Below, piece by piece: positions 1-7,731 of a stretch of DNA of 22,053 bases. How positions within the stretch are numbered: the stretch's first letter is position 1; every line of letters starts with the position of its first letter. This stretch comes from Candidatus Poseidoniaceae archaeon. Lineage in GTDB: Archaea > Thermoplasmatota > Poseidoniia > Poseidoniales > Poseidoniaceae. The stretch lies in assembly GCA_949373265.1 (NCBI GenBank), contig CASICT010000020.1, positions 1 through 22,053 of the forward strand, given 5' to 3'. The notes under the pieces were generated by a model. It did not search any database and was not told the DNA's origin. It saw nothing but the letters and a program-made list of their open reading frames with translations. The translations under genes and the position numbers were made by a program.

Positions 1-2
1 AT

Positions 3-68
3 TCTGGTGGTTCAACTTATGAAACACTGAGCTATGTTAGCGTTAACGAAGGGGATACGGTGATTTGA
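3..68 (+). CDS. Archaellin, C-terminal end (partial)
   Basis: This is the last 21 codons of a gene entering from the left edge, read in the frame that starts at base 3 and ends with TGA at 66-68. The peptide ends GGSTYETLSYVSVNEGDTVI. The motif GGS-[ST]-YETL recurs at the end of the next gene once that gene's frame is corrected, so the two are tandem paralogous archaellins (archaellum filament subunits). The stop abuts the next ATG directly (TGAATG), and a GGTGAT ribosome binding site for the next gene lies inside this coding tail at 59-64. Multiple archaellins in tandem are usual in euryarchaeal operons. The paralogy is seen in sequence; filament function is inferred from the operon. Confidence 0.6.
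   Translation, partial: SGGSTYETLSYVSVNEGDTVI
59..64 (+). promoter_or_regulatory. Ribosome binding site of second archaellin
   Basis: GGTGAT lies four bases before the ATG at 69 and inside the end of the upstream archaellin gene. The same GGTGA-type motif precedes the other internal genes of this operon. Confidence 0.6.
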
Positions 69-729
69 ATGCAAGAAAGTAGATTCAAAGATGACGAACT
101 AGGTTCAATCGGAAATCGGCGCAATGATTGTTTTCATTGCTCTAATTCTAGTGGCTGCGGTTGCTTCTGCAGTTATTATCCAGACTGGAGAAAAGTTTAC
201 AACAGAAATGCTCAGCAAAGCGGTGATGACACTCAGAGAGAAATCAGCGGTAAAATCACAATTAACAGTGTGTTTATAGTTAGCAATGACCTTATTCGAT
301 TTTACATCGAGTCTGCCCCTGGTAGCGGAGTATTAGCTGCCAATGATATCGCAATTCAGATAACTTGTGATAACCAAGACTCCGATGGCGACGGCACTCT
401 CAACAACGGTGCGAATGATGGATACCAATTCATTGCACAGTTCGCAAGCGATGCTGATGGAAACGCTGAAGTCAACGAAATCTATCAGATGTCTAATCCT
501 AATGACGTTGGAGCAGCAGGAACAGAAATTGTTTCATTACTACCTGGTGAGAATTACATGATTGACATTGTCATAAACACTAACCCTACCACTGCAGGCG
601 CTGATTGTGATATTGGCGAGCTTGGTGTCAACGGCGAACTTACCACCTACATTCACGTGCAAGTGTGGCGGTTCAAGTTATGAAACACTATACATTTCAT
701 CAACAGCCCCGGGGACTGCATTAATCTGA
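69..729 (+). CDS. Archaellin (filament subunit), frame broken by single-base insertions
   Basis: Major subunit of the archaellum filament, exported by the ArlI/ArlJ machinery after cleavage of a class III signal peptide. Read literally, the frame from ATG 69 gives nonsense between about residues 15 and 45. The frame +1 to it there encodes EIGAMIVFIALILVAAVASA, the conserved hydrophobic N-terminal helix of archaellins. Removing one G near 111, one T near 196-198 and one A near 206-208 joins the two parts, continuing QQNAQQSGDDTQREISGKI. A fourth extra base near 661-668 hides the end; corrected, it finishes GGSSYETLYISSTAPGTALI with stop 727-729. The corrected product is about 218 residues, normal for the family. 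An acidic loop DSDGDGTLN resembles a calcium-binding loop. The literal reading stops at 683. Identity is strong; whether the shifts are real or sequencing error is open. Confidence 0.85.
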
Positions 730-749
730 TTAAATGGCCTACACCTATT

Positions 750-766
750 TCTATCATTTCGATAGA
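750..766 (+). repeat. Short inverted repeat upstream of 800 gene
   Basis: TCTATC and GATAGA form a perfect 6-base stem around a 5-base loop (ATTTC), between the archaellin stop and the next gene. It could be a weak RNA hairpin that separates the abundant archaellin message from the rest of the operon. That role is inference; a stem this short may be chance. Confidence 0.25.
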
Positions 767-787
767 TATGCGTGTTAGTCATGGCTT

Positions 788-794
788 GGAGGAT
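788..794 (+). promoter_or_regulatory. Ribosome binding site of gene 800-1615
   Basis: GGAGGAT ends five bases before the ATG at 800. It is a near-perfect match to the archaeal anti-Shine-Dalgarno sequence and fixes the start. Confidence 0.65.
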
Positions 795-799
795 AAAAA

Positions 800-1615
800 A
801 TGGCATGGCCATTTAGCAGTAACACGAGTCCTAGTAGTGGACCAAGCGATCTTACTGAGGAGCGCTTGCGAGTAATGGCAAATATTGCCATTGAGCAAGT
901 GCCTATGCCCGAAGAAGGCATCCTTACGGAAGAAGACGCTTGGACTATTGCACCAGGACCAACTCGTGCTAGGCTCAACAGTACAGGTTCTTTGCCAACG
1001 GCAGCTCCGGCTACCCCAACAACGGCAAACGTTCAGGCGAGCATTGACACATCTGGTTTAGAAAGGCTAATTTCAAGCCGGCTAGATATGGTTGAAGATG
1101 TTCTGAGAATGGTTGAGACCAGACTTGAGGATGGAACACAAAGGATTGTTTCAGAATCAGGTGAAAGTAGTGAACTTGAACTGACGGGAGGCGAAACTAT
1201 CGTCACCTCATCGGGCGAGATCATTACGAGTTCTCACACAGGGCGCCTAAAACCAGATGATGCCGCACCTCTACTAGAGTTGTACGAAGCACAAGCATTG
1301 GCATCTAATCCATTCCTAATCGCTCCGGCGCATTTAGGTGATGGTGCAGATGGAACGGTCGGAGCCCCGACCGTAGCAGCACTTCTACTTGACAATCTGT
1401 CTGGCATGGCAGCAGTCTCCTTCACTCAGAAGGCGATGAGTTCTGGTATGCTATCTTCAGATGAAGGAAAGCAGGTGTTAGCAATTGTCCAAATGGCATC
1501 TCCAGGTGATACTGAGAGTGCTTTAGAGGACCACTTGCAGCACAGAGAATTGTTGACATTCTCGGCGCTAATCTCGAATTGGAGAAGAGCACGAGCACTC
1601 AGAGGTGAAGAGTGA
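800..1615 (+). CDS. Archaellum-operon protein in the ArlC/D/E position
   Basis: This 271-residue soluble protein has no signal peptide or membrane segment. It sits between archaellin and arlF, where euryarchaea usually carry arlC/D/E (flaC/D/E), the proteins that couple the motor to chemotaxis through CheF. Residues 1-75 are acidic and then low-complexity (Pro, Ala, Thr). Residues about 78-120 form an amphipathic, probably coiled-coil helix (LERLISSRLDMVEDVLRMVE). The C-terminal third contains a segment near FTQKAMSSGMLSSDEGKQVL whose spacing resembles the helix-Gly-helix core of ArlD/E proteins. I do not recognise the family with certainty; an ArlC-like coil joined to a divergent ArlD/E-like domain is the best inference. 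Its TGA directly abuts the next ATG, which argues for translational coupling with arlF. Confidence 0.6.
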   Translation: MAWPFSSNTSPSSGPSDLTEERLRVMANIAIEQVPMPEEGILTEEDAWTIAPGPTRARLNSTGSLPTAAPATPTTANVQASIDTSGLERLISSRLDMVEDVLRMVETRLEDGTQRIVSESGESSELELTGGETIVTSSGEIITSSHTGRLKPDDAAPLLELYEAQALASNPFLIAPAHLGDGADGTVGAPTVAALLLDNLSGMAAVSFTQKAMSSGMLSSDEGKQVLAIVQMASPGDTESALEDHLQHRELLTFSALISNWRRARALRGEE

Positions 1616-2284
1616 ATGGGCAGCGTAGCAGTTGGAGCGATGGTTGTAGGAACTTCCATGCTTGTAGTTTTCGCATTAGCGATGGCCACACTCGAATCGC
1701 AAGTGGATGATTCCCTTGCTGAAATCGAAGCAACTGCTGAGCCCATTTCGCTTTTCACAATTGAGGACGCGACTAACGTTGAAGGAGCAGTGGTTGATTA
1801 TACAATCAATCAAGGCGGAACAGGCTATTCATCTACTCCGGGGAATTCTACCCTGGTTGAAGTAAATGGTAGTGTAGGAACCTTCAGCGCAGAACTAGTG
1901 ATCTCCGGTGGTATCGTTACTGGATTAAATATCAGTAATCACGGAACATCATATCTCTACAATCCCTCCACATACTTCTTGGAGGTCACTGGTTCTAACG
2001 TTGGCACTAACTTGAATATTACTGCAGTTATTGGCAACATTGTATATCTTAACCTCACCAATGATGGAAGTACTGACATTCAGACAGGTTTGTCTTGGGT
2101 GTTTTCTGATGGCGGGTCTCCAATAGACCTTTCAGATCGCAACGGTACAATCAACGGCGCTCAATCGGATATTATATTCCCTGGTGAGAAATATCAATTT
2201 CATTATGACAGTGGTTCTCAGGCCAAGATTAGCCGTATTGCTGTTACAATCGATGGTGTGACAAAAGCGACAACTGTTGCTTGA
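1616..2284 (+). CDS. arlF: Archaellum stator protein ArlF (FlaF)
   Basis: ArlF is a membrane-anchored protein whose beta-sandwich domain reaches the S-layer and acts in the archaellum stator. Residues 3-33 form one transmembrane helix (GAMVVGTSMLVVFALAMATL) followed by a short helix, the usual ArlF N-terminus. The end, from about residue 140 (VYLNLTNDGSTDI, then FPGEKYQFHY), is typical of the ArlF/ArlG beta fold with its PGE turn. Residues about 56-130 are unusual: a Gly-rich insert with YTINQGGTGYSS and VISGGIVTGLNISNHGTSY, which makes the protein longer (222 residues) than common ArlF. The start follows the previous stop with no gap, with GGTGA at 1602-1606 as ribosome binding site. ArlF and ArlG resemble each other, so the F/G assignment rests on order and on the next gene. 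Confidence 0.7.
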   Translation: MGSVAVGAMVVGTSMLVVFALAMATLESQVDDSLAEIEATAEPISLFTIEDATNVEGAVVDYTINQGGTGYSSTPGNSTLVEVNGSVGTFSAELVISGGIVTGLNISNHGTSYLYNPSTYFLEVTGSNVGTNLNITAVIGNIVYLNLTNDGSTDIQTGLSWVFSDGGSPIDLSDRNGTINGAQSDIIFPGEKYQFHYDSGSQAKISRIAVTIDGVTKATTVA

Positions 2285-2290
2285 GGTGAT
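2285..2290 (+). promoter_or_regulatory. Ribosome binding site of arlG
   Basis: GGTGAT follows the arlF stop directly and lies three bases before the ATG at 2294. Confidence 0.6.
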
Positions 2291-2293
2291 TTT

Positions 2294-2746
2294 ATGGCAG
2301 ACGGTGGAACCAGTACAATGATTTTACTAGTAACCTCGCTATTGCTTAGTGGCGGAGCCTCGGTAGTCTTACTCCAATCATGGGGAGATGTTGCCAAAGC
2401 GAGTGGCGATAATGCCTCTGGCCGTCTTGCAGATGCTGAAACAGATGTTTCATTCAGTGGCGACCGTAGTAATACCATCTTAGATACATCAGGAGCTGAC
2501 CAAGAAATCACCTTGTATTTCCAAAATTCTGGAGTCAGACCTATCGACAAATCCTCCTTTTCAATTTTCGTTGATGGTAATACCATCTGCAGCAGCCGGA
2601 GCAGCAACCTTGTACCCACCAAACGGGGTCTGGGCGTCGGATTATGTTCTTGAAGTTACAGTTACAGATCCTGAGTTCCAGTTATTCCGACTCAAGATAA
2701 TACTCTAGCAACCGTAACCATAGTAGTTCAGTCTACAGTTCAGTAG
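2294..2746 (+). CDS. arlG: Archaellum stator protein ArlG (FlaG), frameshifted C-terminus
   Basis: ArlG forms filaments capped by ArlF and anchors the motor to the S-layer. One N-terminal membrane helix (STMILLVTSLLLSGGASVVL) is followed by a beta domain with ITLYFQNSGVRPIDKSSFSI and FVDGN, matching the family pattern of beta strand, small turn, 'FVDGN'. In the literal frame the protein ends abruptly at 2653 with unrelated residues. Dropping one base near 2588 opens AAAGAATLYPPNGVWASDY and EVTVTDPEFQL. A second shift near 2681-2690 (one missing base) leads to PTQDNTLATVTIVVQSTVQ and a stop at 2744-2746. The corrected length is about 150 residues, normal for ArlG. If the second shift is not accepted, the gene ends at 2706. 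The frameshift pattern matches that in archaellin and arlH. Confidence 0.7.
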
Positions 2747-2780
2747 ACGGAGCCAAGGGAACTGATTCAGAAACCGCCGA

Positions 2781-2786
2781 GGTGAG
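2781..2786 (+). promoter_or_regulatory. Ribosome binding site of arlH
   Basis: GGTGAG lies nine bases before a TTG (2796) and twelve before an ATG (2799), so either can be the arlH start. Confidence 0.5.
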
Positions 2787-2795
2787 ATTGAGTGT

Positions 2796-3514
2796 TTGAT
2801 GGACCCACCAAAACCCGTAGAAGATGGCTATGAGTTCACTCTCGAGCAAGACAGTTTGTCCAATGCCATGGGAGCAAGACTACCCAACCGCAGTCTTGTG
2901 GATGCTACAAGGGGAAGTAGGAAGTCAGGCAAATCCCTAGTCAGCCAAAGATTGGTTTACGGACTACTCGAGAACGGCTCAAAACTTCTTAGTCATCACC
3001 ACTGAACTTAACAACTCGTGGCTGGATCGAGCAGATGGAGTCTGTCGGCTACCCAGTGACAGAACACATCGCTAGCGGTAGGCTCCTAATTTTCTCTAGA
3101 TTTGGAGTAATTGCCGATTCCAAAGAAGACGTTGACATATTCGATGTACTTGATTCAGATGCGGTTGAAAAAGCAGACGTTGTTGTTGTTGATTCGGCTT
3201 CGTCCTTGATGCCTACCGAACACGACTCTCATACACAAGTTGCAGTATTACAAAAACTACGAAAAATATGCAGCGAATCACGCTCCTTACTACTTACAGT
3301 AGACCCTGATGAAATGGATAGTAAACTCCTACACAAATTGCGTTCGAGTTGTGAAGTCTTACTCGATATGCGGGCAGGATTTGTCGGTGGCGAAATCAAG
3401 AGAACGATTGTAGTGACTAGATTCCTACGTGCAGCAGGCCCCGTACAGGCCAGTGTAGGATGGCGTGTTGAGCCATACATGGGCTTCATTGTAGATATCA
3501 CGGCGGTGAGCTGA
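2796..3514 (+). CDS. arlH: Archaellum regulatory ATPase ArlH (FlaH), split by two insertions
   Basis: ArlH is a RecA-fold, KaiC-like ATP-binding protein that docks onto ArlI and ArlJ and controls archaellum assembly and switching. The first part (2796-3005) carries the Walker A motif GSRKSGKS at residues about 40-47, followed by LVSQRLVYGLLENG. The second part (from 3035) has the Walker B strand VVVVDSASSL and the usual ArlH end. Between them the missing piece VITTELTTRGWIEQMES appears only after removing one A near 2991 and one A near 3011. The corrected protein is about 238 residues, the normal size for the family. Start is TTG 2796 or ATG 2799. The stop is followed one base later by arlI, and GGTGAG inside the arlH tail (3504-3509) serves arlI. 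Confidence 0.85.
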
Positions 3515-3515
3515 T

Positions 3516-5234
3516 ATGGATGATGAAGACCTCAAATTCCAACGTGGTGACCTTGAATCCGTAATGGCGGCTCATCCTCACGTAGCACTATGGGTCAAGG
3601 ATTTCGAAGCAGAATATGGGTCACGTCCATACTACTACGGCCCGCTAGACCGGGATGCACGAAAAATCCAGCCAATGAACTTGATTTACATTACTAAGGA
3701 ACCTATTTTTGTTCATATGTACCGTCCAGTTTCAACAGATGGCTCCCAAGGTCAAACCTTGTGGTTTGGTCTTGAACCCCAATTGACTGATGAAGAAGAG
3801 AACATCAGAAGAAATCTGATTGAAGTTTTACTTCAAGAAGCACCAAGCGCTCCTACCTTTACAACAGATGATGAGTTTGAAAACATCTTATCTGGAATGA
3901 TTGACCGTTATACTATTCTTGATTCTGAGGCTAGAAATGCTGCACGACGTCAAGGTAGAGTCTGGGAAGTTCTTGGGCTGGATGATAAGAGAATTATCGT
4001 TACCAAAGAGCAACGCCAAAGATTGCGTTATATCATTATTAGAGATTTAATTCGTAACGGTCCACTGGAGCCTCTTCTCTCGGATGAAATGCTTGAAGAT
4101 ATTCACTCAGTGGGTCTAAAGCACGTACATATGGATCACAAAGTTTTCGGAATGGTAACTTCGAATATTAGATTCCGTGAAAGGGACTTGCTAGCACGTT
4201 ATCTGCGTGCAATGTCAGAACGTATCGGTCGTCCTGTATCCGATAATAAACCGATTATCGATGGGGCATTGCTCGATGGTTCTCGTATTAACATCATATT
4301 CTCAGATGACGTATCTATGCTTGGCCCGTCATTTACAATTAGGAAATTCGCAGAAGAGACAATATCTATTACACAATTGATTCAATGGGGTACGATGAGT
4401 TCTCAAGTAGCAGCATACATCTGGATTTGTTTGGAGTATGGAATGTCTGTAATGGTAAGTGGTGAGACTGCTTCTGGAAAAACAACAACTCTGAATGCAA
4501 TTTTACCTTTCATCGACCACAATGTAAAAATCTACTCTGCAGAAGATACTCCGGAAGTAAAGGTACGTCACAAAATATGGCAGCGATTGGTAACTCGTGA
4601 ATCAAAGAATGAAGAGAGTAGAGTTGAGATGTTCGACCTACTAAAGGCAGCATTGCGTTCACGACCTCGATACATCATTATTGGTGAAATACGTGGTGTT
4701 GAAGGTGCTACTGCATTCCAGGCTATGCAGACTGGTCACCCAGTTATTGCTACTTTCCACGCATCATCAATCGTTAAGATGATTCAAAGATTTACAGGGG
4801 ACCCGATCAATGTACCAATTCGTTTCTTCGATAACCTAAATTTCGCAATTTTCCAAGAAGTAGTTGAAGCCCCCGGTGGTGGAATTGCTCGTAGAATCAC
4901 GGGGATTGACGAAGTAATTGGTTACAATAAACACAGTGATGGTGTACTGACACGTGGTATGTTCGAGTGGGACCCGGTAAAAGATAAGCACTATTTCCGT
5001 GGAATGTTCCAGTCTCATTTATTGGAAAATAAAATTGCAGCTCAAATGGGATTCGAAAATAAGAGAGATGCATATGATGAATTAACTCGCAGATCAGCAG
5101 CGTTACAAATTATGGTTGACCGCGGTTTAACACATTATGACGATGTATTCGATTTACTAAATCTATACTACAATGGTGGATGGGATACATTCCGTTCCGC
5201 TGTAGATACATGGGTCAGTCTCGCTGACCGCTGA
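3516..5234 (+). CDS. arlI: Archaellum motor ATPase ArlI (FlaI)
   Basis: Hexameric type II/IV secretion ATPase that powers both assembly and rotation of the archaellum, acting at the cytoplasmic face with ArlJ and ArlH. The gene is intact at 572 residues, near the family size of 530-560. The N-terminal domain includes the conserved stretch RNGPLEPLLSDEMLEDI. The C-terminal ATPase domain shows Walker A GETASGKTTT at about 316-325, an Asp box after it (IYSAEDTPEV), Walker B RYIIIGEIRG at about 385-394, and the His box GHPVIATFHASS. These motifs are complete, so activity is expected. ArlI rather than a pilus ATPase is chosen because ArlH lies directly upstream and ArlJ directly downstream. Confidence 0.95.
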   Translation: MDDEDLKFQRGDLESVMAAHPHVALWVKDFEAEYGSRPYYYGPLDRDARKIQPMNLIYITKEPIFVHMYRPVSTDGSQGQTLWFGLEPQLTDEEENIRRNLIEVLLQEAPSAPTFTTDDEFENILSGMIDRYTILDSEARNAARRQGRVWEVLGLDDKRIIVTKEQRQRLRYIIIRDLIRNGPLEPLLSDEMLEDIHSVGLKHVHMDHKVFGMVTSNIRFRERDLLARYLRAMSERIGRPVSDNKPIIDGALLDGSRINIIFSDDVSMLGPSFTIRKFAEETISITQLIQWGTMSSQVAAYIWICLEYGMSVMVSGETASGKTTTLNAILPFIDHNVKIYSAEDTPEVKVRHKIWQRLVTRESKNEESRVEMFDLLKAALRSRPRYIIIGEIRGVEGATAFQAMQTGHPVIATFHASSIVKMIQRFTGDPINVPIRFFDNLNFAIFQEVVEAPGGGIARRITGIDEVIGYNKHSDGVLTRGMFEWDPVKDKHYFRGMFQSHLLENKIAAQMGFENKRDAYDELTRRSAALQIMVDRGLTHYDDVFDLLNLYYNGGWDTFRSAVDTWVSLADR

Positions 5235-5250
5235 AGTTGGAGATGATTAA

Positions 5251-7059
5251 ATGGAGCGTATGGCGTCTTGGGAGATCGCTCTGCGCCGTCTAGAAATGCC
5301 GGTTTCTAGGTTTCTAGTTTTTTACATTATACCGGCGGTATTGGCTGGTTTGTTCAGTGCCATCTTGATGATTTGGTTAACTGGTGGCTTTGCCGAAGGC
5401 GGCTTATTTGCCGGCTTTTCAGGATTTTTCCTTTTGTTAATATTGCCACTTCTCTCAGGTGGTTCAGCGATTTACTTTCCAATTCTGGATGTAAAACGTT
5501 CAGCACTAGAAATTGAAAAAGAGATGCATATGTTCATCACAAGGATGGGAATCCTTTCTTTGGGAGAAGTTGGTTCATCAACCATTTTCGATATTTTAAG
5601 ACAAATGAAAGATTATGGTGAACTTGCTTTCGAAGTCCAAAGAATCGAGGTTCTTGTCGAAAAATGGCATACCTCACTCCCCGAAGCGGCTAGAATCGTT
5701 GCTCAACAATCCCCCTCTCCATTGTGGGCTGATTTCCTAGACCGAATGGCATTCTCTATTGAAGCAGGTCAACCAATAGATGCTTTCATGCGAGCAGAGC
5801 AGGAGACGGTTGCTGAACAGTATAACACAATCTACGATACAAGATTAGAGAGTGTAGATACAATGAAAGAAATCTATGTCTCATTAGTATCTGCTGGTCT
5901 ATTCGCATTAGTGATTGCAGGTATCCATTTGGTATTATTTGAGATAGGAACTGGTGGTGTTGAGACTCCAATCGATGTAGCCACTCGTATACGATGGTTA
6001 TTACTTGCAGGATTCCTCTTCATAGTTATTCAAATAGGGGCGCTATTTTCTTTCCGTGCAACAATTCCTGAAGACCAAATATTTGCACGAGATGAATTCG
6101 ATACCCCTTTCAGAAAACTGTTCATTCAAACATGGATGGGTGCAGCAATATTCAGTGCATTCCTTCTTTTAGCAACGTTATCGATTGTAATTGCGGCTTG
6201 GGATGAATTGGTGGTAAGTTGGGACAAATATGGCCTAGTATTACTCGCAATTCCTTTGACTCCTTTGCTAATACCTGCCACACTAGTACAAAGAGAGGAG
6301 AAGAAAGTACTACGTCGCGATGAAGCATATCCAGACTTCGTTAGGGCACTTGGTGGGACAGCGCAAGCAAGGAGTGCTGAACCCAGTGCTACTGTTAGGG
6401 CACTAAGAGGTATTGATTTCGGAACTCTGGATGGTGCAATCGATCGCCTAGAGAAGCGACTTTCAACTCGAATTGATAGTGAGAGGGCCTGGGACTATTT
6501 CGCAGCAGACACAAACTCAGCAGTTGTTTCTAGGTATAATCGAATTTACATCGAAGGTTCTCAGTCTTCAGGTGAGCCAGCAGCAACAGCAGATATGGTC
6601 TCCCGTTCTGTTTCAAATTTACTTTCCCTTAGAAGGAGACGCAGCCTCTCTGCATCTACTATGTGGGGAGTAGCCCTTGGCCTACTAATCTCTTCAGTAG
6701 CATCACTAAACGTTACAATTTCAATCGTTATGCAGTTGGGTGAAACAATAGCAGGTGTTGCTGAAAGCATAGCATCATCAACTGATATTGGTGCTATTAC
6801 AAGTTCTGCAGGAGGATTCGCACTACCTGTAATGGAAAACCCCGAGGCTGTTGATGACAATATTATGATGTTCAAAATAATAGCATCAATTTTAATTCTA
6901 GTTCAGGTTCTTGCAGTTTCCATGATTGCTACCCGTCTACGGGGTGGAGGATTCACCAGTGCCCTTGGACAGATGATCCAATTACTCTGGATTGCAGCAC
7001 TAGCTAGTCTAGTGTCATCATTCATTCTCGATGGCGCTTCTAGCATGTTTATGGACTAA
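5251..7059 (+). CDS. arlJ: Archaellum membrane platform protein ArlJ (FlaJ)
   Basis: Polytopic membrane protein of the T2SSF/TadC family that forms the base of the archaellum and binds ArlI. The 602-residue product has hydrophobic segments near residues 22-45, 50-72, 207-230, 245-265, 287-312, 325-345, 470-495, 540-560 and 575-595. Between them are two cytoplasmic four-helix domains, one with VQRIEVLVEKWHTSLPEAAR and a second with LRGIDFGTLDGAIDRLEKRL. Two such T2SSF domains are the norm for ArlJ. The start at 5251 has GGAGATGA upstream (5239-5246). It is the last gene of the operon and ends only 7 bases from the stop of the convergent nth gene, so no room remains for further archaellum genes. 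Confidence 0.93.
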   Translation: MERMASWEIALRRLEMPVSRFLVFYIIPAVLAGLFSAILMIWLTGGFAEGGLFAGFSGFFLLLILPLLSGGSAIYFPILDVKRSALEIEKEMHMFITRMGILSLGEVGSSTIFDILRQMKDYGELAFEVQRIEVLVEKWHTSLPEAARIVAQQSPSPLWADFLDRMAFSIEAGQPIDAFMRAEQETVAEQYNTIYDTRLESVDTMKEIYVSLVSAGLFALVIAGIHLVLFEIGTGGVETPIDVATRIRWLLLAGFLFIVIQIGALFSFRATIPEDQIFARDEFDTPFRKLFIQTWMGAAIFSAFLLLATLSIVIAAWDELVVSWDKYGLVLLAIPLTPLLIPATLVQREEKKVLRRDEAYPDFVRALGGTAQARSAEPSATVRALRGIDFGTLDGAIDRLEKRLSTRIDSERAWDYFAADTNSAVVSRYNRIYIEGSQSSGEPAATADMVSRSVSNLLSLRRRRSLSASTMWGVALGLLISSVASLNVTISIVMQLGETIAGVAESIASSTDIGAITSSAGGFALPVMENPEAVDDNIMMFKIIASILILVQVLAVSMIATRLRGGGFTSALGQMIQLLWIAALASLVSSFILDGASSMFMD

Positions 7060-7066
7060 CCGAGGG

Positions 7067-7722
7067 TTAACGAGGACGCTGTTCTTGTGCTATTCTCTTC
7101 TTTGTGGCTGTCCAAGAACAAATTGGGCACTGAGTTAAGTCATGATTTCTAGCAGGACAGTACTCCCTTCCAAAGAAGATTATTTGCAGATGTAATTTAT
7201 TCCAAGAATCTCTCGGAAATAGTCGCCTTCAAGTCCTTTTCAGTCTTTACAACGTTCGAGTCCGTTAGACAGGCCCCACCTTGCAGCGAGGCGGTGAATG
7301 TGTGTGTCGATTGGGAATGCCGGGACTCCAAAGGATTGAGCCATTACTACCCCTGCTGTCTTGTGTCCTACACCTGGTAAATCCTCTAATTGCTCGAATG
7401 TCTGTGGGACTTCTCCATCATACAATTCGCACAGTATTTTAGATAGTTTTGAAATGTTTCTTGCTTTAGTTGGTGCTAAACCAACTTCTCTGATCATGCC
7501 TTGTATATCTTCTACTGCTAACTTCGACATCTTCTCTGCATCAGGCCCTCTCCTGAATAGTTCAGGAGTAACTTGGTTTACCTTTTTGTCAGTAGTTTGG
7601 GCACTCATGAGTACAGCAATGAGCAATTGGAATGGAGAATCATTGTCTAGAGGAACAGGTGTTTCAGGATACAATTCTTCTAGCATAACTAGAATCTTCG
7701 ATGCTTTTTCAGAGCGTTTCAT
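7067..7722 (-). CDS. nth: Endonuclease III (DNA glycosylase/AP lyase), frameshifted C-terminus
   Basis: Base-excision repair enzyme that removes oxidised pyrimidines and nicks the abasic site. The helix-hairpin-helix and catalytic region LPGVGHKTAGVVMAQSFG carries the conserved Lys; PIDTHIHRLAARWGL carries the conserved Asp. The start chosen is ATG at 7722, with GGTGAG just upstream, rather than an earlier in-frame codon at 7761. The literal frame stops at 7240. Removing one base near 7258-7262 and one near 7218-7223 yields SNVVKTEKDLKALFPRDSWN and then KLHLQIIFFGREYCPARNHD, ending at 7067, for about 217 residues, the normal length. The C-terminal cysteines read C-x9-C-x2-C rather than the usual C-x6-C-x2-C-x5-C, so the Fe-S cluster may be altered or absent. 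Confidence 0.85.
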
Positions 7723-7725
7723 ATA

Positions 7726-7731
7726 CTCACC
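7726..7731 (-). promoter_or_regulatory. nth ribosome binding site overlapping upstream stop
   Basis: On the minus strand GGTGAG contains the TGA stop of the small membrane protein gene and lies three bases before the nth ATG. The overlap indicates translational coupling and supports the nth start at 7722. Confidence 0.65.

Noticed and set aside
69..729. Programmed ribosomal frameshifting in archaellin
   Set aside because: Several shifts at different sequences, without a slippery site, and similar shifts in unrelated genes point to sequence error or decay instead.
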